Shown here: positions 44,259 through 56,982 of the stretch, in pieces
Layout: every line of letters begins with the position of its first letter
Numbering within the stretch: the first letter of the stretch is position 1
From: Phragmites australis
Taxonomy: Eukaryota > Streptophyta > Magnoliopsida > Poales > Poaceae
Length of the DNA stretch: 64,000 bases
NCBI RefSeq assembly: GCF_958298935.1
Contig: NC_084943.1
Span: 15,803,001-15,867,000 of the forward strand
Reading direction: 5' to 3'
Program-made: the position numbers and the translations under genes
Notes under the pieces: model-generated
The model's input: the letters and a program-made list of their open reading frames with translations, nothing else
What the model was told of the DNA's origin: nothing
The model's database searches: none

Positions 44259-47200
44259 TAGAAGTAGTTAAGCATAAGACGCTAATGATCATGTGCCTTT
44301 TATTTAAGAATTTGAAGGGCACACTGAACATAACCTATGTGCAGAAAAGGTACAATGCTAGATTTTAGCAAATAGTCACAACTAGAAGATAATTGGCAAA
44401 TCTTTGTGGAGTACAAGTTGTCGGAAGAAGGACAAAAGTTGAGTGAGGTGAACAAAGCTAACTGGAAGAAGAATATTTACCTCTACAAAGTTAGCAGTCG
44501 TGGGTACGTAAGGAAAGAGTGGTAGTGCCAACAAGAGCTAGATGTATTGTGAGAGAGAGGTGTCACACCTGAGACAGAGGGTTGGAGCGAACTATCGATG
44601 TGCTTCCTTCGTGGGAGGGGTGCTTCTTACTCGTAGGATGGAAACTTATGCTTTACAACCTCCAAAGATCAGAAAATGATGCAAACTCTTGCAAAAAGGA
44701 TTGTGTATGCTCACACATATTTTGCACAAGGCTCTTTCAAGCCAGATAGGGATAGGGATGAGCTCACTTTAGCCCTGGAAAATAAGGATCATGGTGGTCG
44801 CACACGAGGTATTGGTATGATGGGTTAGAAAAATGGATTCCCAGGCGCCATCGACAGTTACAAGAGATGAAAGAGATCCTAAGTAGACCAAGCTGCAAAA
44901 CGAGAGGCAAAATGAGCTAGGATAATGAACATGCTTGAAATTGCGCTACAACATGAGAGGGAACATAAAGACACAAAAATAAGACAAGCAATATAGGAAG
45001 CCATTAGGCATGAACAGGGCGCTATTGGGAGCGAACAGGAACAGCTAGTAGCGTCTCCTAATATTGTGTGCTCCAGCTCGATGGTCGTCGGAGTAGCTAA
45101 GCATCCATGACAGTTCTAAGAGCTGACTCCATCACTTATCCCGTCGACCACATCACAGCGTGAACACCATGTGAACTACATATTGGTGCTATGAATATTG
45201 CCATCAAGGTGGCTTCCAGCATGGCTTATCCCCGTGATGCCCATGACCTTTTCCACGGATGTCCGATACCGGAGGGCTACGCCATGGTCGAAGTAGAAGA
45301 GGTAGTTGACAATTACAGTCATGTTGAGGTGGATTACCTCACAGAGGAGGGGGTGAACACTATAAGAGAGAATAAGCACACATTCATCGTGTGGGAGAAG
45401 GCCTACATAGTGTTTCCACAAGGGACAACTCCCGAGAACCTCTACTCTCCATGACATCCTGGCCCGTCATCGCCTCATAGATCTCCATCTCCTTAGCGAT
45501 CTCCTAGAAGATGTCCACCTCCTTAGCCATCGCATCAAAGAAGTCCATCGCTCAAGAAGTCAGCACCATCAAGAAGCCAGTCGTCATCTCAGAAAACACA
45601 ATTAGGTTCCACAGCGTCTAAGAATATGACATCATCTAAGAAGTCGGTGCCATCTAAGAAGTTGACGGAACACAAGGATGTCTATTCACTTAATCTTGAG
45701 GAAACCAAAAAGACTGTGGAGTGTAACGAATCATTTCATTGTCCAGCACCTCCACCGAAGCCTGTTGTGCCTGAAGATATCATGAAATTTTTCATGAAAA
45801 TAGCCAAAGTTAAAAAGACAGGGGCAGCTTCAAGTAAGTCACCCACTAACTGCGAAGGCATTAGCAAGAAACAGGCTAAGAGCAAATCATGTCTAATCGT
45901 TGAGGATGCTCCAAGCATTAGAGACTTCCTGGCTGCTTCTAGATTAGCAGCAGAGGAACTAGCATAGCTTGTTGTGGGAAAGGAAATCCCAAAGTCTGAT
46001 GTTACATGGCCCTTTTGAGTTGGGCAAACCTTTGGTCAAACCAGATAAAAAAAAAAACCCCTTACAACTCAAATGAGCCGATTACATCTTTGGTACTTAG
46101 AGCAGTCTCCCACTAGAATAAAAATCTTTAGTTGGATCTTTTCTAAATCGTGATGGTTCAAGTCAAGTCCCTTATCCCCAATATAAAGCCCATGTTACTT
46201 CCCCTAAAGCAAAATAAGCACAAGGAAATAGTAATAGGTAAATTCTTTTATTTTAGATAGAAGAAGGAAGGGTATACAAATGCTCCTCATAATATATAGA
46301 GATGAATATTTCCTCAATGAAGGTGACTACTTCTGGGTGAAGTTCAAGTACTTATATGAAATGTACAAGGAAGATGCCCTCGATATGGCCATAATCAGAG
46401 CGTCGACTCTATAAGTGACTTATGTATATAATTCACGTTATATGATCTTGTACCTTGAAATTTCATAGCTAACTTCTATCTTTCGTAGAATAGAGATCCG
46501 CACGTGCAGACAAGAATTAGATAATAAAGGATTCATCGATCATGGACTTGTCAATGAGAAAATTGTATGGACGAATCCAGACTTCACCGAGGAATACTTA
46601 TTGAAGTGACTGCTTCACCACCAACATAAGAAATTTGTACTCTTACCCTACAGCTTGGAATACGTGTTTGCGCGCCAACGCATTCTTCTTTTATGGGCAA
46701 CTCAATTCTAGTACTAATTTGCTATAGTATGATATATCTCTATAGTTTTCGTTGGATCCTCCTTGTCATCTACCCATACTTAAGTAAGATTATTGTCTTG
46801 AACTCACAAAAGAGAGATAAGAAGACTTACCAAGACCTCATTGACATGCTAAACAAGCAAACTCGATCATTTAATCTTCTCGTCGATTGCATGTAAGTTT
46901 AATTGGTATTCATATTCACGTACAGGGCGTACACAAGATAGTGCAAAAAGAGTCTTATCTACTTTCCATACAAGAATTAGTATGATATGAAAACTAACTT
47001 TCCGGTACGTAGAGCATATTCATGACTTGCATTTCTTACTAAATAAAAAGGTTCAATTCATTCCATTGATGAATCATGTCCTCTTGAAGTGTATGAAGTA
47101 GCCACTCGACAACAATCTCCTCGGGTTCTATGTTCTTACTTTCATGCACGCATTCAGAGGAGATAGAGATGCTGTCAGGTTTAATGATGTTGAGATATGA

Positions 47201-47666
47201 AATTACATATCGATGCCTTCTTTCAATTTCTATACGTGATCAAGGATTAATTCTTTCGATTCTTCAATTTCTATACGTGATCAAGGATTAATTCTTTCGA
47301 TTCTTCAAACGCAGTGCTTCAAACAACACACAAGTGCGATACAACCTAAAGAAATACATGTCATTCAAGAACATATCATTAGGTTCTTCATCAAACATGT
47401 TATCAACCCAAACAGCGTGTTTCAGGAACTGATTGTGCCGTCGACGCGGGAGAGACCTTCAAATGACACCATACCTTCTAGTAGAGAGTATGCGATAAGA
47501 AAGAAGTCTATTAGAGGGTTTGACAACATATATATCACCAAATGACACCATATTAATGAAAGACATTAATTACTATGTATTAATGAAGGACATGAATTAT
47601 TATATATTAATAAATGTGTCTTTATTATTGATCTACATTAAATATGTGTCTCATTATATGCATGTA

Positions 47667-47716
47667 TTGAGAGGGAGAGAGAGACGGAGAGAGACGGAGA
47701 GAGGAGAGAGAGGGGA
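47667..47716. repeat. GA-rich simple repeat
   Basis: A purine tract of GAGA and GACGGAGA units lies at the inner edge of the CACTA 3' subterminal region. Confidence 0.9.
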
Positions 47717-47945
47717 GAGGCAAAATACTGCCGACTGGTGGTTTCTGCCGGCAGTGATGCCTAAGGCATAACTGTCGACTAAAGCATTCAGCTGGCAGTG
47801 ATAACCTCCTTCACTGCTGGCCCCTAGCCGACAGTGATAGTCGGGAACTATCACTGCATGTTGCCTATTGCATATTCCAAAACCGATAGTGAAAGTGGTT
47901 TGGAGCCAACAGTAATGTATGGTTTTGTAGTAATGACATCAAAAC

Positions 47946-50141
47946 TGTGACAAGAAGCCAAACAACTACAATAGAAAGTCTGACAAAATGTGACAGCAAA
48001 CCAAATAAATCCTAATTAACTTAGACCAAGGATGGTATTACTGACATGTTAGCCCATCCACGTATATATGAATTGAGTCATTTCCGATTGAATTAATTCC
48101 ATGTGGACGCTACATCAAATGATCCAAAGTTCCAAGCATGGCCTTATAAAAACTGTATATACATTAGCTTAGTTCTTAATTTCTCACCGACAAGCATCAA
48201 CATCGTGAGCTCGATGTTTGGTGAAGTGTACGGCATCAGGACCACGTTAGGAGAACGAGCTGCCCTATAAATGTTAGTATGAATCCAAAGAATATTTTGT
48301 TCCATATGCAATGATATAAACAGGGACGCAAAAGGGACATGATCGCGACGACATTCGTTGACACGATAAAAAATTTAATTGCAGGTTATATATGAGTATT
48401 TTTTCTTCTTTTCAATTTACGCGTGTGTAGATAACTCTAAAATTATTGGATATATATGTAAGGCCTGTAATGTTCACATCAGCCGGCTAGTGCAGCCATG
48501 TTTATCGTATATAGTAGGCGTGCATAAAGTGTGATATCATACTTCCATGGAATCTGAAAAGTGGAATACATGCATCTGATAAATGATATACTTTGGCATG
48601 TCAAAACAGCTCATCAGGCCTGATAAACTAGCCGTATTCAGATCCAATGTGGTTCATTTCGGCTAGAGTACACCAAATCAAGCGCTCAAACCAAATATAG
48701 TGTTTACCAATGCCGGCCCATTACAGAACACAAGTGTTCTACGTGACGCGAGGTATAGACAAATATGGGACAGAAATAGCTGGGCTGGACTGAAATCCGC
48801 TGTGATCAATTAGCAATTCTAATGTCGACGGCGCCAGGTTAGCAGCCGCCGGAATTCATAACCCGTCTTTCTCCCCTATTCTCTGTGGCCTTTTCGGGCT
48901 TTCGGCGTTGAGTCGTTGGGGACCCGCAAGTAATTTAGGTTTCTATAATTTCTTATGTGTTCTTGTCTAGATAAGTTGCTCTAGTTTCTCTCCTAAGGAT
49001 TTAGGTACATTTGTTCACTGGATAAAAAAGGATCACCCTATAGTTCCTTCATGATCCTTCATTATTCATGCTAGAGAAAAAGCCACCTCTTGATTCTTCT
49101 CTTCCTTGACAGGAAATTAGCACATCAGTTTCAGTCCTTCACGGTAATTCTTAATATATATAAGCAGTACAGCCTGCCAGACTCTGGACTCAAGATGTAC
49201 TGCACGGCTGCTGACATGTGAGGCCTAGGCCCGTATGTCAGCAGGCGTGGAGTACGTCGTAGGAGGATCCCCGTCCTGGCTATTGTCCCTTTAAAGGGAC
49301 TGATACACAGAATCCAAAATTAGTGAGCAAATGATGCCTCATATTTTCTTCAGATCAATATTCATCAAGATTTTTCTAGGCACCCAGATTTTAAAACTAG
49401 AGATATTGATAAGGACACAACAGGGCAACCAAGACTACATATAAAACAGAAATGGCTAAATATACATGCATGATGCGGCTATTCAAATGATTGTCTTCTT
49501 GCAAATACTAATAACGATATAGTTGTTATCTTTCAAATACTAATACAAATACAAAGTTTGAATTAGCATCCAATTTATTTGGAAGCAGCAACCAATGATT
49601 TAATTTAAGCAAATCTAATTCTCAGGTCCACTCCCACATCAATTGTAGTTGGGCTATTAAAAAACTACTTTGGAGCATCACACCATCATAAAATTAGTTG
49701 TAATGCAGTTGCTTCTTGAGCAGTTTACAAGCATAAAGTAAAGAACATTGAATAGGATGCCTAGTTTCCAGAGGTTAGTCTCGGCATAAGGTTTGTCTCT
49801 GCTGGTGGAACTAGAGGGTAAGTTGTTGTTCGAGACATTGAAGTTTTTCATATTGTGAGTCATGCTTGCTTAGGATCGAATACATTGTCCGTTCCTTAGT
49901 TATAATTTTGCATATGTATGGAGCCATAATTTGGATTATTTGAATTGATGCATTTTGCGCGATTTCGGATGTATGTAGATGACTAGATTTGTGAGGTTAA
50001 TTAAATCATGAAGATATTTTTCAGAGGACCGATAATGATAATGTCATATTTGTGAAGAAGTGAGAGGAGACGTTGTTTTTTGGTGAAACTCCATCATTGA
50101 CAAGTTTGTATGCCTGAGCGAAAGAGCAATTGGAATGGACG
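47946..50141. other. Intergenic sequence without recognisable gene
   Basis: AT-rich sequence. A TATA-like CTTATAAAAAC near 48151, followed by a C/A-rich stretch, resembles a plant promoter and 5' UTR, but no coding continuation is seen. Nothing else is identifiable. Confidence 0.4.
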
Positions 50142-51603
50142 TGTTAGTGATATGCCCTCGAGACAATTATATAGATGATTGTATCACATTTATGTTTATG
50201 TACTTTTAAATAACATGTTATTCGGTTCGTTGGATAATTATCATTTACATTGATTAGCAAGTATGTGACTTGTTTGTGAAGCTCTTTATTTTATTGTGAT
50301 GTTATTCTACATGATCCCTAATCTTATATCATTATGTGGGACAATAAATGATTCACATATTAGCACATGTATTGAACGATGACCATGTTTCACAGTTCAT
50401 AGATATTGAGATATCAAATCAATAATATTGATACAAGTTAGAGAATATGGTGTTGGATAGACCCACCTTGAGATACTGCTGGGATTGTTATATGATGTGT
50501 CATCAATTGTAATCTAAAATGGTATACCTGTAGGAAACTTAGAGTTGAGGTCGTTATTGATTCTCAGAATGTGTAATGACATACTTAGGGGCTGCCAAAC
50601 CCTACTCCGTAATTGGGTAGTCATAAAGGTAGCTTTCGGATTTGCAATGAAACATGTTGTGAGATGTGAGCAATCAAAATGGAATTTACCCCTCCTATAT
50701 AACTGAAAAGTTATATTTGTGCCCCTCAATCTGGTTGGATTAGAAAGTGCATGGTAATGCCAATGTGATTAAAGAGTTAATCACAAGTTAAGTAATCCGC
50801 TACAAAATTGAGTGAATGGTCAAGCTATCACAAGGATGGCATGTGTCTCGCCTTGAGCTTGACTGGTATCATGATGTGAAGGGATTGGTGTATGTGTATC
50901 AATGTCCAGCCGATATGATCTTTATGTATACTCATGAGTCAATATGCCCTACTAGGGATTGTGTTGATTTAAGTCCAGAAAGGAGTTTCTGAGTCATAGT
51001 CATTTATATATAAACCTAACAGGTTGGAACAAAATACATGGATTGGATTTGTAAGAAGGTTTAAATGGATTGCGATACGTGAGGGACTAGAGTCCTAATG
51101 GGGTTCTAACGTGGGAGCCCATACTAGGATCTATATAAGGGGAGGCATGGGGAAAAGTGCGCACGATTGAGCCACTCTGAAACCCTAGCCACTCCCTCAC
51201 CATCAGACCTCCCGAAACCCTAGTTGTATGTGTGGTGCTAGCACATCAACATTCAATGTTCCACCCCAAGACATGTAGATACCATAGAGGTGCTTCTACT
51301 ATTGCATCGCTAATCATATCGGCGATGGCAAGGTGCAATAGTGAAACTCAGAGCTTGTCAGAGCTTGTTGGATAGCTTATCAAAAGTTTATTGAAACTTG
51401 TCGAGGAGCTTATTGGAACTGCTTCCTTTGCATTGATGTGCACGATGTTGGATCAGTCTACTCCAACACTTCTTCCGCTGTACTGCGCGTCTAGTTGTAA
51501 TGATCCGTCTAGTTGTAATGATCCATGATCCCCTACTCGTATAGTTTCCTAGTTGAACGTGGTAGAATTTTTTTATTTTTTGCTAGCCTCCCGTTCCCCA
51601 ATC
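50142..51603 (+). mobile_element. Solo LTR of an Angela-like Ty1/copia element
   Basis: It begins TGTTAGTGATATGCCCTCGA, the style of grass Angela/BARE LTRs. It has CTATATAAGGGG at about 51131 as core promoter and ends CCCGTTCCCCAATC where CCAACA is usual. Putative target duplications GGACG (50137-50141) and GAACG (51604-51608) differ by one base. No coding part adjoins it, so it is a solo LTR, moderately aged. Confidence 0.78.
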
Positions 51604-51848
51604 GAACGGAAGAAGGGGTTGATGTTGAGTTTGAACGGAGGATTGATGTAGGTTCATTGAATGATAGCGAGAGTGAATGGGATGCTTACATTAAAATCGT
51701 GATGGACTCACAAGTAAGAGTTCTGGACTTGGCGGTCAAAAAGTTGATGACGGATCCTTCGCAGCAATGTGAAGTTGATGTAACTCTACCATCACAAGCT
51801 AATGTAGACGACTGGCCCAGAGTTTTCCAGATGATGGTGGTGCGCTAA
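51604..51848 (+). other. Open fragment disrupted by the Angela-like LTR, product unknown
   Basis: After the LTR a frame continues with RIDVGSLNDSESEWDAYIKI and LPSQANVDDWPRVFQMM to a stop at 51848. The amino-acid composition looks protein-like rather than random, but I do not recognise the family. It may belong to a transposon gene into which the LTR was inserted; the part left of 50142 gives no clear match. Confidence 0.35.
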
Positions 51849-52730
51849 ATTTGGATACCAAGACGTTGTCATAGAAGGTTCCAAAAGCTGCAGAAGTACT
51901 GTGATGATACCAATATGTGAATAGGCACACGCTTCACCACTTACATGGTCCCATCTCGAGCAATGAAAGAAAGGAGTATAGGTTAACCCCTTAGGTTGAT
52001 ACTATAGTTGGGCATGGGCATCACAATGGCACAAGGGGGGCATAGAAATGTTTTACGGTGGGATAATTTTTGTTGTCCCTCGGTTGAGGCACTCTTGATC
52101 TCATTGACATATCAATGTTGCAAATTGAATCCAAATATTTTATGATGTAATTGATAGGCATAAATCAAACTATATGAAAAACTACATATATCACTTCACC
52201 AAAGTGCATTGAGTGAATAATTGATAGGCATATGTGAATCACGTCAATATGCCATGTATCACATCAAACATGCAACACATGGAGTCTACTACATATATTG
52301 CATACATCAAGGTGCTAATCGGATTATGGATCATTAAATTCAAAGTGCTAATTAAAAAATGAGATACCAATCAAACATTGCAACAAACCCTAGCTTCCAG
52401 GTCTCCCTCCCAATCTCACCACAAAGAGAGGTGTATTGCAAAAAATTAAGGGGAGGAAGGAGGATTATCTTGCCAATCCTATTCACGAAAAAGGCTTCAA
52501 TCCATCCAGATTTGATAGAGGGGAGGAGAGAGAGCATAGAGGAGAGGCGCTGACGCTTAAGTTAGGTGTTGAGTCGGGTGGAGAAAGTGAGAGGGAGAGT
52601 GGCAAGAGGAAAGAAGCGGGCCCAGTTATGTAGTCCAGTAGCTCGGTGCTAAAGATCATGATGCCTTGCCATGGACCTACGACACCATGACTTTTGGCGC
52701 CATGCTAAACCACATCAACCAAAGGATTTG
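51849..52730. other. Stretch without recognisable gene
   Basis: Short frames near 52360-52630 overlap in several phases and have no family features. Nothing is supported. Confidence 0.4.
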
Positions 52731-53647
52731 TGATGAGGACATCACTCCTTCAGATACAAGCAACACTGGTAATAATGCTCAAATTGTACAAAGGCCAATT
52801 ACAAGAGCATGTACACGACAATTAAACCACCAGGTGAACTAGTTCTTCGTTGTTCATGCCATCTTGGATGGAATATTACTAAATTGTTGTGATGTTTTAA
52901 TACTTAGTAATATGGGAGAAGCATCTCAAGCTCACCTGAATGTCATCACTTGAGTGCCAAGTCTACTCGGATTCGAAGTTGGGCTCTAGTCAAACTCCAA
53001 ATTCTACTCAGAGTCGTAGGACATCACGTTAGTAAAACAGGCATAACTCTCGCATATAGAGTTCAATTGAGTCAATCTTTGACTTGCTAGAAAGCTTATG
53101 ATGAGCCCTTTCCAATGTATCTGGTATCGACCAAATATTCCTTAGAGCTTAGTCAAAGTCGATGAAATATTGTGATGCATCATTGTTTTGGGCCTTATTG
53201 GGTCTTTTAATCGTGTCAGGGTCGGAGTTCAAGTTGTGTATGCCTCTATCCACGGCAGCACAACCCTAGGCTGACCTCCTCATGACCCCTCTATATATAC
53301 ATAGTAGCTGTCATAGTTCAGGCTCGGGCTTCGATTAGATTATTCTATTTTAGATAGTTTCATCATATATTGGTTTGTAAAATCTCAACTCGAGTACTTC
53401 ATTGGTAATTAATGATATTCATATTGCATCTACATTTCTTGCTTGTGTTCTCGATTCACCTGCATGAAAAATCTTCTTGGCTAGATCAACTGTGTCTTGG
53501 CACGATTGATAACCACAGAGTAGTAGTATAGTGGTTGTGAGGGTTCCCAATCTATTCTGGTTAGAGTCTTTGGCTCATCAATGTCAAAGCTCTACCAAAT
53601 CAACTTATTATATTACCTCTTAGAATATCGGGTACCCACCCCCATCA
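52731..53647 (+). mobile_element. LTR related to the solo LTR at 62492 (917 bp)
   Basis: It aligns along its whole length with 62492-63425 in the same orientation (for example CTCGAGTACTTCAT and TTCTTGCTTGTGTTCTCGATTC). It starts TGATGAGG and ends CATCA. A TATA-like CTATATATAC lies at 53291. Flanks ATTTG and CTTCG do not match, so the target duplication is lost or this is an end of a truncated element. Near its start a short frame (PITRACTRQLNHQVN) resembles the C-terminus of Ty3 polyproteins. Confidence 0.75.
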
Positions 53648-53789
53648 CTTCGAATGCACATCTTACGTGGCATAAAATAGTGCCAAAAGTCATGGCATCG
53701 TGCAATGGACAAATGGTGCCAGAGGTTGCGGCATCATGTGAAGGGTCCATTGTTGGACAATGCTAGATCCAATATTTTTTAGACCCAAA

Positions 53790-53890
53790 TTTTTTTTGCA
53801 CTCGAGGAACAAACCTCCGCAGTTTCTGTGGGAGTCGAACCCGTGACCTCGCCCCTCGTGTGAAGCTTCTTTACCATCTCGCCTCACAGT
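53790..53890 (-). mobile_element. tRNA-derived SINE or tRNA relic
   Basis: On the minus strand GTGAGGCGAGATGGTAAAG resembles box A, and GGGTTCGACTCCC is a good box B, about 30 bp apart, with an A-rich tail towards 53790. The arms do not pair into an acceptor stem. Confidence 0.5.
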
Positions 53891-53959
53891 CTTATATAAT
53901 TTCTATGGGTATTCTTTTGACCTTTCCTGCTCAAATATTTGAACGGCCATTTAGATATC

Positions 53960-54865
53960 TAGATCGCTTCAAATTAAAATGTTGTCCACTAAAAAGTTGT
54001 ACATCTCATCGAGACTATAATTTTCATATAAAGTTTGTCTCCATCCGACTCCGTATAAAAAAGTTTGTCTCTAATCCGTGCACCGTTCGGTAAAATAGAC
54101 ATAAATTTTGCATATGGAGTCCAATTAGGATGTTCAACCTCTACTTTCCAAGCAGGCACATCAAAAAAAATACTGGTGTTTACACCAGTGTCTTTCTTGA
54201 CCCTAAAAAATGATTAAAAGACTTTCGACAGGACCTCTGAAGTTTTTGTCAAAAATTGACCTTCTCCAATTTGCTTGAAATTTTTTAAGACATAGTGCTA
54301 ATCCAAAAGTAATTATTGCGCAGATATTTTATCAATTCAAATTACCAAACTCGCGATAAAAATGTTTAAAGTTGCAATTTTCAACTTTATAGCTCTGTAT
54401 GTGGTTTTTTCAATCATCCCTACTAGTCCTACACCAGATCTGGTAATTTACTTTGTGATTGAGTGCGTAGTTATCCTTTGACAATTTTTAAATGCTTATT
54501 TGGGTATTTATAAGGCTTCAAATAAAACAGATATCAACTTCGAAGTTGTAGATCTCATCGAGTGCTATAATTTTCATATAAAGTTTGTCTTCACCTGATC
54601 TTGTATGAAAATATTATGAATTTCCAAATTGAGCTACATTTTATTATCACTCCAGGTTAATATAATGAACCGACAGTGATAATACCTCCATTATCACTGC
54701 CGGTTCATAGCTAGAACCGGTTGTTATACTTGATTATCATTGTTGGTTTTGTGAGATAGACTATTACTACCGGTTTTTTTAAGAACTAGTCGTTATACTT
54801 ATCACTGCCGGTTATTTTTGAACCGATAATAAAAAGGAGCACAGATGATCTTTTCTGTAGTAATG
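53960..54865 (+). mobile_element. CACTA 3' end fragment
   Basis: The sequence ends CTGTAGTAATG at 54865 and is preceded by subterminal inverted motifs ACTGCCGGTTC and GAACCGGC (about 54670-54830). Two related blocks upstream (about 53970-54060 and 54515-54610; CTATAATTTTCATATAAAGT) form a diverged direct repeat. The 5' end is not found. Confidence 0.55.
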
Positions 54866-55315
54866 TTGTTTATTTATTGTATCACATGAGCATACTTGGT
54901 TGCATACTGACTCCTTACATCCTAAAGAATTTTGTTTCATATCTTCCTTCTACTTATATCGCTCTCTTGATGATTAGAGAACTATTTTAATGTATGTATT
55001 TACCTTCACTTGTGTATCTGTATGTCCAAACGACTTGCCAACCCCATTTATTTATACACGTACGGGCGTGCTCCCAACCGACATAGGCATTGAAGCTGAA
55101 ACGTCAGACTTAGACGCACGGCTCTCAAAATTGTCTGTAGATCACTTGATTATTGCATAGCCATTACCTAAGTGCAACCATGCATGGATAGAATCGTAGA
55201 CACATTATATTTAGCTTAATTACCACTTTAATTTGACGAACGTTTAGGATGGAATGCCAATCAGGCAGACATAAATGCAATTAAAATCTGATTGTTTCGG
55301 ATTTGGCTGGACCGG

Positions 55316-55326
55316 CTATATATATA
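55316..55326 (+). promoter_or_regulatory. TATA box-like site of an interrupted promoter
   Basis: CTATATATATAG is followed after about 17 bp by TCTCTCACTACCACAAAATC and an A-rich leader up to an ATG at 55377, resembling a plant core promoter with 5' UTR. Any coding sequence is replaced within 60 bp by CACTA-like sequence, so this may be a decapitated host gene, or the resemblance may be accidental. Confidence 0.3.
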
Positions 55327-55342
55327 GCACACCATGGTCTCT

Positions 55343-56982
55343 CACTACCACAAAATCATTGAAAACAAACAATAGATGCATACAGTTTCTTATACAAAGG
55401 CAGACGTGTTTGTACAAGCCAAGCATCTAGGTGTGAATAAATTTACTGGTTTTTATAAATATATTTGTTTCTATCATACAGACACAGATAACTTTTAGAA
55501 AAAATTTATTTATGATAATGTTATAGACGGTTTCTTGTAATTAAGATCCATCTGTATCTAGTCGGTAGCAAATGCAGATTTTATAAATATCTGTCTGTAT
55601 TTAAAGACCCGCGAATGTTTTCAATTTTAACCATATGTCTCCCCTAGCTCTTTTGGCTTCCAACACACACAAACCCCCCGTCTAACAAGGTTCTTTTGCC
55701 TTCACACACACAACCTATCGTCTCTCCTCAATATAAAGCGATGATGAGTGTTCTTCTTCCTCACTCACTATATCCAAGTGTTTCGCTGTATTGAGAAGCG
55801 AGGAGTGTTCTACGTCCTTACTCACCATCTGCATCGGAGAAACTAGATATCGCCGGGGTCTGGATCCCTTTCACTATACCAAGGTGAGTATCATGTGGTT
55901 TCTTTTACTGCATCGAGGTTTTTATTGCTTCAATCTATGCAACTGATGGCACAATCTTGCTTTCGACGTAGATCTATAATGGCATAATTCACAACAATCA
56001 GGAGGTGGCAAGATAGGGTTGTCCCTATGGTGGCTTTGACGATGCGGATGCTTAGCGTCGACTTTAGACCGATGGAGTTCATCTTCTTCACTGTTTTGAA
56101 GGTCTTCGATTATTGAAGATAAGAATTTCTCCCCTTTAGTCGGGTGGGCTCACTTTTTTGCCTTTTCCTCCCGCGATTTAAGGATGGGCTCCTTCATTGA
56201 TCTTATGTACGTCGTCAACCACGTTCTCCATTTGGTTCTACCGGATGCAAATTTCTATATTGTTGTTCGTCAGAATGGAGACATTTTCATCAATTACAAG
56301 ACATGCCTGAATGCCCATTTTTTGTTGAACCATGGCTGACTGTTTGGCAGCAACGCAGTCTGATTCTAGCTGATGCGTGAGATCATCAAGGTGCAGCTAG
56401 ATCCGAATGACTGCGAGCTACTAATTGAAGATGATTTTTGGGTTGACATTATGCTGAAATGCGGGAGGTTGAAATGATGTCTATCATCTCATCTTTTTGA
56501 AAGACGATATCGATCGATCCAAGTTTGTCGATCACTTTTCGTCTTTTTAGAAGACAGCATCACCATGATGTCAATCATTTCATCCTTTTTTAATACAGCA
56601 TCGATCAACCAATAATGATGTATAGCTAACTAGGTTTATGTGTTTTGAAAAATGTGTGATATTCTTAACCTTTGTGATATGTAAATGTCTGTATTTTATT
56701 TTCTAAATAATATGATACCGATGTTCTGAACAATATGTGATCAACGTTCTGAACAATATATCAATGTGTTAAATTTGTGAATCATAAAGTGTGTATCTGT
56801 GTGACCTTTTGCGCTATAAGCAAATTTGCTTCCTAGCTGATAGAGGCGAAAGGGAGACACAGACGGTTTTTTATAAAAATCCGTCTGTGACAATTAACAC
56901 AGATGGGGTTTTAAAAACCCTTCTATGACTCTTAGTAGTCACATGCGGGTTTAATCAAAGACCGTTTGTGACTCTCAGTACT
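55343..56982 (+). mobile_element. Non-autonomous CACTA-like element
   Basis: A possible 5' terminus CACTACCACAAAA lies at 55343. Subterminal motifs of the type AGACGGTTTTTTATAAAAAT/CCGTCTGTG cluster at 55480-55620 and 56855-56975. Between them is a non-TNP2 segment with a short open stretch (about 56190-56460; VVNHVLHLVLPDANFYIVV) that I cannot assign. A 3' TIR is missing; the next CACTA begins at 56983, so the right end may have been lost by that insertion. Confidence 0.5.

Larger units (their letters stand above)
40690..47520 (+). pseudogene. CACTA second gene: Transposase_24 (Ptta/En/Spm) region plus C48-like peptidase
   Basis: Traces run from about 40690 to 41210 (GRFVITEVSPARE), are interrupted by the solo LTR 41214-44258, and resume at 44264 (HKTLMIMCLLFKNLKGTLN). 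At about 44755 DELTLALENKDHGGRTRGIG matches the Transposase_24 hallmark. Open segments at 45191-45454 and 45626-45967 (DIMKFFMKIAKVKK; DAPSIRDFL) follow. A C48/Ulp1-like peptidase region then appears: LLPYSLEY, an intron ending CTCTATAG near 46745, FRWILLVIYPYLSKIIVLNS, then FIKHVINPNSVFQEL near 47390. The expected catalytic His of HWILL is Arg, and the Asp of the LDS-type motif is Asn. Many stops interrupt it, so it is a pseudogene. Confidence 0.75.
38165..47945 (+). mobile_element. CACTA element lacking TNP2, split by a solo LTR
   Basis: The 3' end reads TTTTGTAGTAATG at 47945, a slightly changed CACTA terminus. Subterminal repeats of the CNGGCAGTGA type occupy 47725-47900. Matching repeats at about 38185-38270 mark the 5' region, but no canonical CACTACTACAAAA was found there, so the left boundary is approximate. 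The coding region (40690-47500) has Transposase_24 and C48-peptidase parts but no TNP2. The 3,045-bp LTR 41214-44258 lies inside. Whether the fragment 37321-37709 belongs to the same element is open. Confidence 0.65.

Noticed and set aside
53790..53890. Possible tRNA gene (minus strand)
   Set aside because: A good box B but unpaired acceptor arm and an A-rich tail; treated as a SINE or relic.
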